This document shows, one piece after another, positions 11,132-23,600 of a stretch of 64,000 bases of DNA. This stretch comes from Pomphorhynchus laevis (Eukaryota; Acanthocephala; Palaeacanthocephala; Echinorhynchida; Pomphorhynchidae), in NCBI GenBank assembly GCA_012934845.2, contig WNNJ02003018.1:213329-277328 (forward strand), read 5' to 3'. The position numbers were made by a program, and so were the translations under genes. The notes beneath the pieces are model-generated. The model searched no databases. It had not been told where the DNA came from and saw nothing but the letters and a program-made list of their open reading frames with translations. How positions within the stretch are numbered: the first letter of the stretch is position 1; each line of letters opens with the position of its first letter.

Positions 11132-14027
11132 GACGTGAAATATTCACTGTTTCACCTTGCCTCAATGTCGATCGGTGTATTCGTGAATTTCGAAAATCTC
11201 TTCGCGATTTTTCCTTCAAGTTGAGCACAAATAATGGTGGTTTAAAAATCATTTACTCGAATATTCGTAGTCTACTTAATAAGTTAGATGAAATAAAATG
11301 TCTCTTTCAAGATATCGTACCAGATGTAGGTATTTTCACAGAATCTTGGCTTAGTTCGTCAATAGCAGACGTAGATATATTCATTGAGGGATACAGCATA
11401 AGTAGAAGTGATAGAACAGGGAAAATTGGAGGAGGTGTTATCGCGTATATCTCTAATAGGCTTCAATTCCGAGTAATTGAAACTCTTAGTGATGCTATTA
11501 TCCATAATGAAGCATTGTGTATTAGGCTATATTGTCAACACCCAATAACGGTATTGACTGTGTATCGTTCTCCAAGATCAAACACAGATAGCATAACTGC
11601 TTTAATGGAGATAAGTAGTTATTGTGATAGATTTGTTGTACTCGATGATTTCAACATGCCATCTATGAATTGGGTTAATTACACTTCCAATGACTCGGAT
11701 GTCGAGAGTTTGAAGCTACTTGGCTTAATAAACAGCTTGGCTCTTAAGCAACATGTCAGTCAGAGTACAAGATTTTCACAGGATTCACATTCACTTTTGG
11801 ATTTATGCCTTACTGTACCATATGACATTCTTGATAGATTAAGCTATCTGGACCCAATAGGTCATTCAGATCATGTGGTCATTTCGATTGGTCTGAGCGA
11901 TGTCTACTCACATGGCGTAAATCCGACGTCGTCTGTAAACCCATTCAGAACTGACTTTGCTCTAGTAAATAAATATCTCGTTGGGGTAAAGTGGTTGGAT
12001 GCTTTTGATGTTGGCGTCGAATATTCATGGCAGTTTTTCAGGGATACTCTGTACCACCTCCTTAATCGTTTCTCACCTCTTCAGAGTAAACACTGTTTGA
12101 CATCGATCTCACCGCCTTGGTTTAATAGCGACATAAAACATGCTTTAAAGATGAGACGTAAGGCCTTTAATAACTATCGTAAAGACAGAGCTAATTTTAG
12201 CACTTATAAGAAATGGCGAAACCTCGTTACGTCCATGAAGCGAACTGGTAGGCGATCTTTCGAAAATCAGCTAAGTATAAACTGTCACCGTGATCCCCGC
12301 TCTTTCTTTAGGTATGTGACTGCTAAGCATACGCGCTGTAAACCTATAAATTGTATTCAACGTGACGATGGGAAATTCATAACTGATTCTTTGCAGATAT
12401 CAAATATGTTTAGAAATCATTTCCATTCTTTGAATCTTGACCATAAGGATGTGACAATGGGTGATCCGTGTACATTTGAATCGCCCGGAGATGACACCAG
12501 CGACCTCTTCCGATGTGATGATGTTCTCCAAGAGCTTCGGAAACTTAAATGCAAAGCAGGTGCGGGTCCAGATGGCTTACCGCCAGTATATCTGCGCAAC
12601 ATCGCTGACATAATATGTCATCCGCTTTACAATATTTTCTCTGCGTCTGTTGCTTTTGGCGTTGTTCCTTCTGATTGGCAGGATTCCATCATCTGTCCTA
12701 TTTATAAGAAAGGAGATAGTTCGTCCATTGACAATTATAGACCTATTAGTCTCACTTGCGTGTGTTGTCGTGTGCTAGAAAGATTGATTAAGCGACGAAT
12801 AATAGAATTTCTAAATAGATTTCAAATTTTGAACCCAGCACAGCATGACTTCCGAAAAGGTTATTCCACGACTACTAATCTTGTACATGCACGTGAAAAT
12901 TGGTATCACTATTATGATCAAGGCATACCAGTTGATGTCATTTTCTTTGATTTCTCAAAAGCGTTCGACTCAGTTAATCACACGCTTCTTATTGAGAAGT
13001 TGGAGCACATTCATCTTGATAAGAGGATCATAACTGGATTCGTGTATTCCTTTCCAACCGACAAAGTGTCGTACGAGTAAATAAGTCGCTGTCGAGTCCA
13101 TTTCCAGTGTTGTTAGGTGTTCCACAGGGAAGTGTATTGGGTCCCATCTTATTCAGTCTTTATATCAACGATTTGATACCAAATATCAGTTCATTCAGTT
13201 TATTATATGCAGATGATCTTAAAGTTTGGCGACCTATTATTTCCGATCTTGACAAACAGCATTTACAAAGCGACGTCGACGTTATATCCAATTGGTCTAT
13301 ACGAAATCACTTGAGGATCAATTCCGCTAAATGTACATGTATGCGTATATCACGAAGATCATGTGATCATCTTGGAGGTGAGTACCAGTTTGGTTCAATT
13401 AGTATCGAAAGAACCAACTCATATAAAGATTTGGGAGTTTGGGTTTGTGCTGACTTATCCACTCGAAAGCATTCAGACTACGTGTGTTGCATCACAAAAC
13501 GCTTAATAGGACATACTCGTCGAGCTCTGATAGGCATAGATCCGTTATGTTACCATACCTTAGCAAATGCGTTTTTCTTGAGCCATATCTTATACGCATC
13601 GCCAGCTTGTTATCCCGAAACTACTTATGAGCGTCGTGCATTAGAGAAAGTGTTCATTTCAACAACTAAATTAGTCTCAGGGCTGCATATTTATGGCTAC
13701 GGGAAACGCCTCCAGATATTAAATATGCCTTGTCTGCGATATATCCGTGACAAGCGAGATCTCTCTCTTGTTTGGAAAATTCTGCATACTAAAGATCATC
13801 CACTGTCACATCTACTGCAACTGAGAGGTCAACCTTCTCTTCGCGGACACCCCCTGATGCTGAAAACACAAAGGTACATGCATGCAGTTTCCTGCTTTGC
13901 CAAACGAGTCGTACGATCTTGGAATTCGCTTCAGAGTGCGACCGTTTTGTCGTCTACTGCTTCAAGTTTTTGCGCCCTACTGGATGATGACCCTTCCTTC
14001 TCAAGACAACGGTGGGATTTTCAGTAG
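11044..14027 (+). pseudogene. LINE B ORF2, APE endonuclease and reverse transcriptase (one frameshift)
   Basis: About 1,000 codons. The APE endonuclease spans roughly residues 65-290: YSNIRSLLNKLDEIK, IFTESWLSS, VLDDFNMPSMNW and the final DPIGHSDHVVIS. The RT follows with ICPIYKKGDSSS, NYRPISLTCVCC, DVIFFDFSKAFDSVNH (motif A), GVPQGSVLGPILFSLYIN and LLYADDLKVW (motif C, intact). A C-terminal domain follows and ends RQRWDFQ. A single-base frame change lies near 13035, between the two open stretches. The start at 11044 is only the first GTG in frame. No ATG lies near, and the frame opens just after a TGA about 24 bases before the 11029 heptamer. Confidence 0.85.
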
Positions 14028-14137
14028 TTTATCTGATGATGGAGGGACAAAACGACTCTTATTCTTTTTATTCTTTTTATTTTGTGAAGCAACTTGTAAA
14101 GAGCCTCGGCTCAATTCGTTGTCAATTAATAATAATG

Positions 14138-14432
14138 ATAGCACGTTTCCAGTCGAGCGGTAATTTGCCAGAGTTTAAAGAGAGCTGAAACAGTATTGCC
14201 AAGGACCGAGAGAGGTGGGCACTTAAGATACTTAAAAAAGGATGAATGTCGTCAGGACCAGCAGATGAACACCGCGACAGCCGAATCAATTTGGCGAATA
14301 CTTCATCTTCAGTAATTGAAATCAAATCACTGGAGACATGAGAAACACTGCTTCGAGTAAATTTATTTGCAAATTCCTCGAGAATTAATAAGGACCCATT
14401 CGAGGGTAAACTTGTGCTTGTAATAATATTTG
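14138..14432 (-). mobile_element. LINE D, 5' part right of the LINE B insertion
   Basis: Minus-strand RT start of LINE D: FANKFTRSSVSHVSSDL, EDEVFAKLIRLSRCSSAGPDDIHP and LPLDWKRA, ending exactly at the ATAG repeat. Across the insertion the frame continues as DWKRA-MVVPVYKKG, which shows the two parts were one element. It is 5' truncated at about 14432. Confidence 0.75.
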
Positions 14433-14658
14433 TGATATATATAATATATATAAATATTTATATTTTATAAATATAGATATTGTATGAATATTACATAAAT
14501 ATTATATTTATATTTATATATTACCAAGGTTACCATTAATTAATTGTTTAGTAATTTTAATTTTATTATTAATTATTTTGACATTTTTTAGAAGCTTTTT
14601 TAATTTACTGCTAAAAGAGCTTTTAACCTTTTGCTACTTTATAATTTTGTTCCTTCAG

Positions 14659-17600
14659 AATGTTCCGTATGTATCTGTATTACACAATTTGGAATCTGTG
14701 GTATTATGGCAATGCAGATAACTCGATACCTAAATTACTTTTAATTTCGTTTGATGGTTTTCGACATGATTATATAGAACGATATAATTTAAGTACATTT
14801 AAAAGATTTATGGAGAACGGAGGAAGCGCAAAGCGGGTTAAAAGCTCTTTTGCTACGGTTACATTTCCTAATCATTTCTCAATTGCGACTGGCCTTTATG
14901 AAGATAGACATGGAATAATTAACAACCAAATGTATGATCCGGATACTAATGAAACGTTTGACATGAATAATGCCGATACTAAATGTAATTGGTGGAAACA
15001 AAATCCACATGCGGTACCAATTTGGATTCATAATCAAATAGAGAGTGCACAACGATCAAGCGGTACAATTTGCTGGGTTTCATCTCAATGCAGCTTTAAG
15101 TCAAAATCACCAGATCGTCAAATTCCATGTAATGGAAGTAAAACGGCCACCCATAAGATTGACACTGTTTTTCAGTGGTTTACAAATGAAAGTCACCCCA
15201 TAAATTTCGCTGCTGTATATTTTAATGAACCTGATAATACTGGCCATGAACACGGACCAAATTCCGATAAGATGAAAATTACTCTTAAAAATCTGGAAAT
15301 TATACTAGATTACATCGATACAAAGATAGCGGAATCAAACTTGACTCAGACTTTGAACGTCGTTATTGTTTCTGATCACGGTATGACTGATGTTTATCCA
15401 AATAATTCTATTGTCTTATGCGATTACATTGACCGAAACATGTATAAAGCCTATGGGTCATTAACAGTAAAGGTTATTTTTCCGGTATCTGAAGGTATTT
15501 TAGTTATTGTTATCAATTCCTACAAATGTCTTTGATAGTGATGCCTATCTTTAATTAATTTTAATATTTAACATGCCAAATTCATATTTAGAAGGATAAA
15601 AGATCACACCAGCTTGAGCGAGCAGTTGCGCTCGATAAATTAAATAAATTAATAAAATTTAATAATTAAATTAATTATAAATTAATTTAAATTAATGTTT
15701 TATAAAAAATAATTAATGTAATTATTTTTATTCAGTTGCATAGATTATTTCAATGTGTCTAATCATTTCTTGTGATTTACACAAATCAATTTGTGTAAAT
15801 TGATTTGTGTAATCATTTTTTATACACCTATCAATACACTAAACTGTTACTTTTTATATTTAATGGGTTTTTCTATTTTAGCTTCAATATTCAATAATAA
15901 AATAAATGTTATTGTAATTTTCTCCAGTTGTTTCTCAAATAAATAACTTTCTTTATCTATTTAATAATATTATAATTAAAATTTTATTTTTTTTGAGAAA
16001 ATATATTTCTCTACATAACAATATACAAGTCATACGGTTTTTCGCAAATGGATAACTTTAATAATTTGATTTGAGTTAATTTTTGCGAAAAATGAATGCT
16101 ATGCGTTGCGTGTAACTCGTATGACCGTCGATGCTACTCTTGTTGATTTAAAGCTAAACTACATCCTTAATTTGTTAATATAGTCAATGTATTGTTTCTT
16201 CGATTGACATTTCGCTGCGATACGCCGATTGATAACATCAGGGCACTTGCTTCCTTCACCAAATGAAGCGTAAGTGTAAGAAGGAAGGACTTGCATCCTT
16301 CTTACAGCGTAAATCACACATACAACATCACACGATGAGTAAAGTGACTATCAGAGCATCAAAAGCGGAAAAAAATCAAACGAGTTTTCCATGGAATATG
16401 GACGATCTTGCAGGTAATAAGTTGATTACTACTGTCATTCTCGACAACAAGGTTAGTGTTCTAACTTCTGATGATGTACTGGGAGCGAGGGTACTCCCTT
16501 AATCCACAAGCATAAAAATTTGATTATAATTACACTTACACAGCCTCAAGAAAGACACAAGTTGTTCAATATTTTTCTTGGTCAATTCGAAATCAATTAC
16601 ACTAATCGAGTTGTGTTTGAATCTGTAAAATTATATGAAATTGAAATAAGTCTCATTCGCAACTAGTGATCTCGCAAAGGAGTACGAGCTATTTTTCAAT
16701 TCCAACCTAAAACATTTTGGGACTATTCAATTTAAGCTTATACAGGCCTTCCTGAAGATCAATAATATTCCTCCATATCTAGAGGATAATGATGTGGAAT
16801 CTCTAAAAAAGATCTTCAAACTATCTAGTTTTATGCACTCATGAGTAAAAATGGCTTTAATCTTCCAATAGCGTTCTGCTCCTCCTCTGTATACCAGGCG
16901 GATGGTCTTGCTAAGTCTGCCATCAACCCTTTTCTAGGGTACAATATAATGCTTCGAAGAAGATTCCACTTTGACCCGATCTGAGTGGCCTTCTTTCATT
17001 AGCTATCCAACGCTACCCCGGAATTGGCAATAATAGTTTAACCGAATTTAATTCTTACCTCTCTTCGCAAGCTACCGCATTGCTTTCGACAACCTTTAAA
17101 GGTCGCATGTTCAGTCCCACTCAGACAAAACTCAAGACCTTAGCATATTTGCTCCGTCTCCCAAATCTCTCTGCTTCTGCCAGGCAAGTTCTCTCGAAAG
17201 AATATTGGAGCACTAGGTATAGGTTCCAACTGGGTAAGGATAGGGCAAGCATCGCTTTCTTTAATCCATCCCAGTCTTCCTTCTGGAAGATATTCAAGAT
17301 GGAGAAGTTAGTCTGTTGGAGGTATAGAGCATTGGGTTGGATTGGTAGTATAGGTCTTGATAAAGTTTTGGAGAAGTCACTATCCCTACATAATTATGGA
17401 GCCACTCAATCACCGCAACCAATCCCGCCTTGGGAAGACTTCAGGAGTAGAGACTTATCTGTCACAGATATTCTCAACGCCGGTGGGCCTCTTACGGGGA
17501 CCTCCAAATCCGTCGCTCCACACTCTTATCTGTCTGCCAGCTTTTGACAGTAGAACAAAGAAGGGAGGTGGCCGTCACAATGTTATTAGCCACCTATCTG

Positions 17601-20600
17601 ATGTGGCCGGCATCAACATTAGTAGGAGAATGTTTATACCTAAAAAGTATCCGGTCTCTTGCCCTAAGGACCTGCGGCCCATTTCGAATAAAAATTCCCT
17701 CGTCTCGATCTACGAAAAAGCGCTTGTGCGTAGAATCCGCGTTCATCTGAGTAGGTGTAATTTAATCCCAACTGATTTCCATGGGTTCGTCAAAGGTCGC
17801 TCGGCCCATTTAGCGGTTGGTGAAGCGCATCGGTTTCGCCAGGAGAATAGTCATCAACTCGCTGTGGCTGTTTTCCTTGATTTTTCCGCTGCATTTGACC
17901 GCATGTCCATTCCCTTTGTTATCTCTTCTCTCAGGTCCCTCGGGTTGCCTGCGAGAAGTGTTAACAGGGTGGAGATTCTACTTTACACCAAGCGATTCTT
18001 TTATGAAGACGACCCTGTTGCGCGTCAGTTCTACCCTATTACAGGTGTGCTCAGGGCTCCCCTTTCTCTCCTATATGTTTTCTTGCTGCCTCCATTGAAC
18101 TCTTTAAAATATTTAAACGCGAACAACGTCTAGTGATATACGCTGATGATACCTCAGCCCTGTTTTCTGGACGCATGTGCAAAGACATAGTCTCGGACAT
18201 GGGTTGTTACTTTTTTAGATTAAAAGACCAGTTACCCATGTCCAATCTTATTTTAAACTCCGCTAAATCGCAGGTGGTTGTCTTTCATGGCCCCCTGCAA
18301 CAAAACAAAAGCTTAAGAGATTAGCACTCTTTGCCCTCTCCTCCATTTTGATTAATCAATCACTCCCTGTCTTAACGAGTCGATTAAAATATGTAAGACG
18401 AAAGCATTTCATTAAATATAACTGCTAATAAAAAAAGACGATTCGAATGGTCGTCAGCCAACATTAAAGAGACCGAAACGTGAAATGTTAATATTGGATC
18501 AGTAGCTGATGAGGTCCATTAATACAAAAATGTAGCGTACTAGTGTTGGCTTATAGATATGATTAAAGCAACGTACAGTATTATCAATTATTACTTTGTG
18601 ACAATTTTATAAACTCAATCATATATTCGTTTTTACTCTTTATTGAGCAATTTGAATAATCATGATTGCGCATATAAATCACAACCATCGGATAAAGCAT
18701 TTTTGAGTGGCTCAATCGTATTAGTTTAAATAAACAAATCATCAGCAAAAAACAACTTGGAACCTCGTCCGTTGGAAAATATGTCCAGATCTTTAACAAA
18801 ATTCTTCAACAGCAGGATCTTCAACGGAAAATTGGCTTGAAGGATCTTAACCTATGGCCTAATCGGATTTAGGGGACAAATATATATAACCATGTATTAA
18901 ATTACTTTTAAACTTTTACTTTTTATCTACGCCCTTGAAAAATTATTTAACCTTAAAGAATTCACGTTTTAAATTTTGGATTTATTTATTTAATATTAAT
19001 TAAATAATATTAAGTTAAAAATGTCCGTTGCACGAGGTAACGTGCAACGGACATGTTGTTCTTCACATAAGAGAAAAAACATATTTTAACATTTTTAAAA
19101 ATTGTTCAAGTTTTGACATGAAATATTAAAAAGTGTGATACTTCATCAGCATTAGTTAATCATTGGCTAAATCATAACCACAAACCTGATTTTTCCAGTT
19201 CTAAGGTCTTGGAGAATAAAGACAGCCCCGCTGCTATGTTGGCCCCGCTGCTATGTTGGGTAGAGGAGTTAGGAACCGAAACCTGATAGCATAGCAGTTC
19301 CTCCTGATGACCTCTAATTCTTATTCTGATACAACGTCTGTTATTTATTAGTCAATTCATAAAAATTGCCTAATTTTCGTGTTTTCGAACTTTCTAGGCT
19401 GCTTAATAAACTACTTACATATCTAAAGTACATAATAAAATACATACAACAGTCAAATTCGCGGCGACAGCAAATCTACAATCAACCGGCGGCTCGCTCA
19501 CACTTGCCGACTCTACGACTCTTGGCAATTACAAACTTACCTACAATGTTACCAAACACAATGGCGTACGATGGGCAAGATCAAAATGATATTATCAGAG
19601 GTAAGCGGCCCTGTCGCATCTGCCAGAGGGACATCGTTTTGACAACTAATTGATGCTTTCGCTTTCATAAGTTCAGAGGTTCAAGGTGTGCAGGTTCGGG
19701 CGAGGGATTCGGCTGTTTCGACAATGCGTCCAAGGTACAACCAAATAAAGCCACCACAGAAGTCATAACTCCAACATTAGCAATTCCAAGCGCTCGAGTC
19801 GACGCTTCGAACCGTCTATCATGTCTTCAATCATGTTGGTGCAGAGAATCAACAACAGTCATACGCATTCCGTACAACGCACTTGTTCTAGCAGCCACCT
19901 ATTTCTGTGACAATATCAAACATGCACTGCAGATCGGAGATGTCAGTTCATGGACAAAGTTGCTGCTCTTCGCAAAATCATGCTTCAGTGGCCCAATGCC
20001 CACAACATGCAAAGGTCGATATAAGCTCGAGAAGCACATTTGCGAATCAATAAGAGCCTACGCGACAACCGCTTCAACGGATGTGCTATCCATGATACAA
20101 ACGCCACACAAATATGCAAACCGTCAACTAAACGGCAATTCAGAAATTGCTTGTATCAACCTGACCAAGCATGGGAATTACGGTAAAGCACTCCAGCGTT
20201 TGGTTTCAGGAGGAATAGTCAGCCCATCTACACAAGCACGGACAGCACTGCAAATACTACATCCCCTGACATACAGCATCTGGCGGGATCAGCCAATATC
20301 CTGACCTAATATTATAGAACGACTTTTAAACAATCCGATTTCGTCTATATCTGTAGGCCGCGAGACCGTCATTGCCGCGGTCAACTCTTTTCCTTCAGCG
20401 TCAGGACCAGGTTGCCTGGGGCTAAGACCGGAGCATCTCCAGGACATGTTACGAGCAAATAGCGGCGGTTCGCTAGCAGAGAATCTGACGCACCTTGTCA
20501 ACCACCTTCTGGCGGGACTAGCACCCTCTGAAGTGGCGCCTTACATTGCCGGCGCTAACTTGATCGCACTTCCCAAAAAGAACGGGGATAAGACCAATTG

Positions 20601-23600
20601 CCGTTGGCGAAAATTTACGCCGTCTATGCTCGAAATGCATATGTCTTTAACTCCGCAAACGTTTCGCTGGTCTCCTACAACCAACACAACTAGGGGTAGC
20701 AACCCCAAACGCAGTGGAAAGGATCGTTCACAACATCCGACGAATCCACGAACTTCACGCCAATGACAACAACTGAGCCTGGGCAAAGATCGATCTTTCA
20801 AACGCCTTCAACTCATTGTCCAGAGCGCACTTACGAGCGGCGGTCCGAGAGAACGTCCCGGAGCTCTTGCCATGGTTTGACTTTTCATACAAGTGCAAGG
20901 CACCCCTTTGTTTCGGCCCGCAGGACCCTCTCAATTCATGTGAAGAAGTCCAGCAGGGTGACCCGTTGGGCCCGTTCCTCTTCGCGTTGGCCATTAAGAA
21001 AACGATTGAACACGTTTCTCATATCCCTGGAATAAACCTCAACATGTGGTACCTGGACGATGGCATAGTCGGTGGGACGCCTTCGGCAATTGCATCCGCA
21101 CTCGGCTGGCTAGACACGAGTTTCAAAGCGATTAAATTGCAGCTAAACTGGCGAAAGACAGAGGTCATCGGCACGCCTGAAGCCATAAGCTCTTGCTTGG
21201 CCCTACTATCCGAGGTGGTTTTGGAGAACACCTCTGGAAACATGCACTTGTTAGGCATACCCATCGGTGACGAGTCCTTCATAGAAACCCACCTGACAAA
21301 CGAGATTCTGCCACCGCTAATCCAGACAATCGATGCAGTAGCCAAGCTGCCAGACTCTCAAGTCGGATTCCTCCTACTCAAACACTGCGCTTCCTCGTCC
21401 AGGATAAACCACCTTCTCCGTTAAGTTGATCCAAGGATTACAAAAATGTTTTGTCAGTCATTCGACAGACAAATCGCCAGCGCCTTTCAGAAAATATGCG
21501 CGTGTCAACTACACGAAGCAGCGAAATCACAGATGACACTCCCAATCCGTCTGGGTGGATTCGACCTAAGATGCAATGCGGCGCATGTCCAGAGCGCATT
21601 TATACATAGCGTGATGCTGGTCGGAGAAGAATACAGTCTGGATACTACACTTTTTCCTGGATATTCAGAGGCATTAGCCACCCTTAGAACCACAGTGGGA
21701 TCTCACTTCATACCGCCTACGGAGGGCGGCCAATCATCAACCTCACGCCTGGTTGAAAATCTCGTCTAGACACAGCTGATACAATCATCTAGCGAAATGG
21801 ATCGCGCCCGACTACATGCAGTGTCGTGTCCAAAAGCTGGGGCTTGGCCTGTTTGCTGTACCAAATGCGGCATCTGGAACGAAATTAACACCCCCACAGT
21901 TCTGTATTCTAGTCCGCATGTGGCTTGGGATTCCTTTACACGAAAAGGATTATAGGTGCGGCCGCTGCATGCGCATAGCTGATAAGGAAGGCATACACTC
22001 GCTAACATGCCAATACGGGGGTTACCAAGGACCTGCGGCATAATGCTATTCGTGACGTGGTATTCGCATCCGCACAATCAGCCCGGATGGATGTAGCTCT
22101 GGAAGTGCGAGGTATTATCCCGGACCTACGTGAACGGCCGACAGACATCCTATTTTATGGGGATCCTCCCCATGCAATCGACTTTGCAGTCACTCACCCC
22201 CAACAGACGGCATACCGTCGCTCAGCTGCTAACGCACAGCTCGCCGCCGCTACATCGTACGCGGCTAATGTTAAAGATCGAAAGTACAAGAGCAGGGTCG
22301 AAGCAGCGGGGTATATATTCTCAGCCGCTGTAGTGGAGTCGTTTGGGGGATGGAATGAAGAGGGAAACAGGGTCATCAAATGGGTTGCAAATAACATGAG
22401 CCGGACAAGCGGAGTCAGATACGCCGTGACGATCTCGCATTTATACCAGCGCATCTCTATTGCAATAATGAGAGGCAACGCCAAAGCAATGCTAGCGTCA
22501 CTTGACCAGATCTAAATATTGACATTTGATGGTGGACACCAGGAAACATGTGAACCCGGGAAACGCCTCTTCGAGCCAGATTCTTGTGCTTCGAGCCGAA
22601 CTCTTGATGTGATGGGACTACCGGTTTGCAAAGATAACAACAAGAACCATGCCCCAATGAATGAGTACGACGAAATAATTCCCGTGTCATGCATGACTGA
22701 GATAGTGCACCAAATTCCCGATACACTGCCAATAATTCAGGCCAGACCGATTTCTAACATACAAATAATGCCCCAGCAATCTATCCAAACGATAATGATC
22801 ATTGAACAGCCGCGTACGACAACTGCGAAGATCGATATCGACAATGTTGAGTATTTTCCTGAGCATGAACGAGAAACAATGGGACCGAAATTTGGTGGAG
22901 CAATTGAAAAATGCTCACTATGTGGAACCACAGTGTATGCTGCGGAAAGAATTGGTGCGTGCAGTTCGCAATGGCACGAAATGGCTTTAGATGTAAAACT
23001 TGCAATACAACGTTGACTTTGGGTACATATAAAGATCAGGATGGAGAAATATACTGCAAAGGTTGCTTCGCCGATAAACTTCTTCCACACGACAGAAACC
23101 GCAAACAGGCCGAGGAGGAAATGAAGGCCAGCAAGCAGCTGTAATTCAGTAGTTTTTGTATTTTATTTTTTTTACATTTTAAATGGATAGTTAATTCATA
23201 AAAATGACGTTTATTTTAAATTTCAATTTTTTATTTTAACTTGATTGAAATTATAGAAAATCTAAAAACAATTATTAATTTTATTATTTAATTATTAAAT
23301 TTTGATTTAGCATTATTATGTTTTGTTTATTTTATAATTATATTAAATACGTAAACTCAGTTAGCTGATTTGATTAATTAATAGTTAAATCAGCGATCAT
23401 ATAGTAGATTTGTGGCGATTTAAAGAGATGAAAGAAAGAATACGTTTGAAGGAGGAAAGATGTATGGAAAAGGGAATATAGGCAGGCAGCAATCAGATCT
23501 AAAACAGTTGCAATGACCATTATAATCATTGCTATCGACCCGGAAGACATTAAAAAGATTCGATTTTATATTGTAAATAAGGCAAAGAGACAATTATTTA

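Larger units (their letters stand above)
9616..14137 (+). mobile_element. LINE B, full-length CR1-group non-LTR retrotransposon
   Basis: A 4.52-kb plus-strand LINE with a 5' leader of about 330 bases, ORF1 (9950-11131), ORF2 (11044-14027) and a short 3' end with TTAATAATAATG. It is flanked by the direct repeat ATAG (9612-9615 and 14138-14141), the target duplication made on insertion into LINE D. Both ends look complete, and only one ORF1 stop and one ORF2 frame change are seen, so it is young but dead as it stands. The leader has ACAACGATTAC-like repeats at about 9785-9845. Confidence 0.85.
19367..23187 (+). mobile_element. E1: REL-endonuclease LINE carrying a LIM-domain segment
   Basis: A 3.8-kb insertion flanked by an 18-bp target duplication of the PLE tail (TAGTCAATTCATAAAAAT at 19349, TAGTTAATTCATAAAAAT at 23188; one difference). 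Order: a leader; a region homologous to the start of E2 (about 19870-20300); an RT (20340-21430); a C-terminal region with a CCHC finger and restriction-like endonuclease (21440-22515); a reading frame ending in a LIM domain (22519-23144); and a 43-base T-rich tail. There are several stops and frame changes in the RT part. Because the duplication encloses the LIM segment, the segment was part of the mobile unit at insertion. Confidence 0.8.

Noticed and set aside
20541-21693. Minus-strand ORFs opposite E1
   Set aside because: Antisense shadows of the RT and linker; codon pattern and motifs are on the plus strand.
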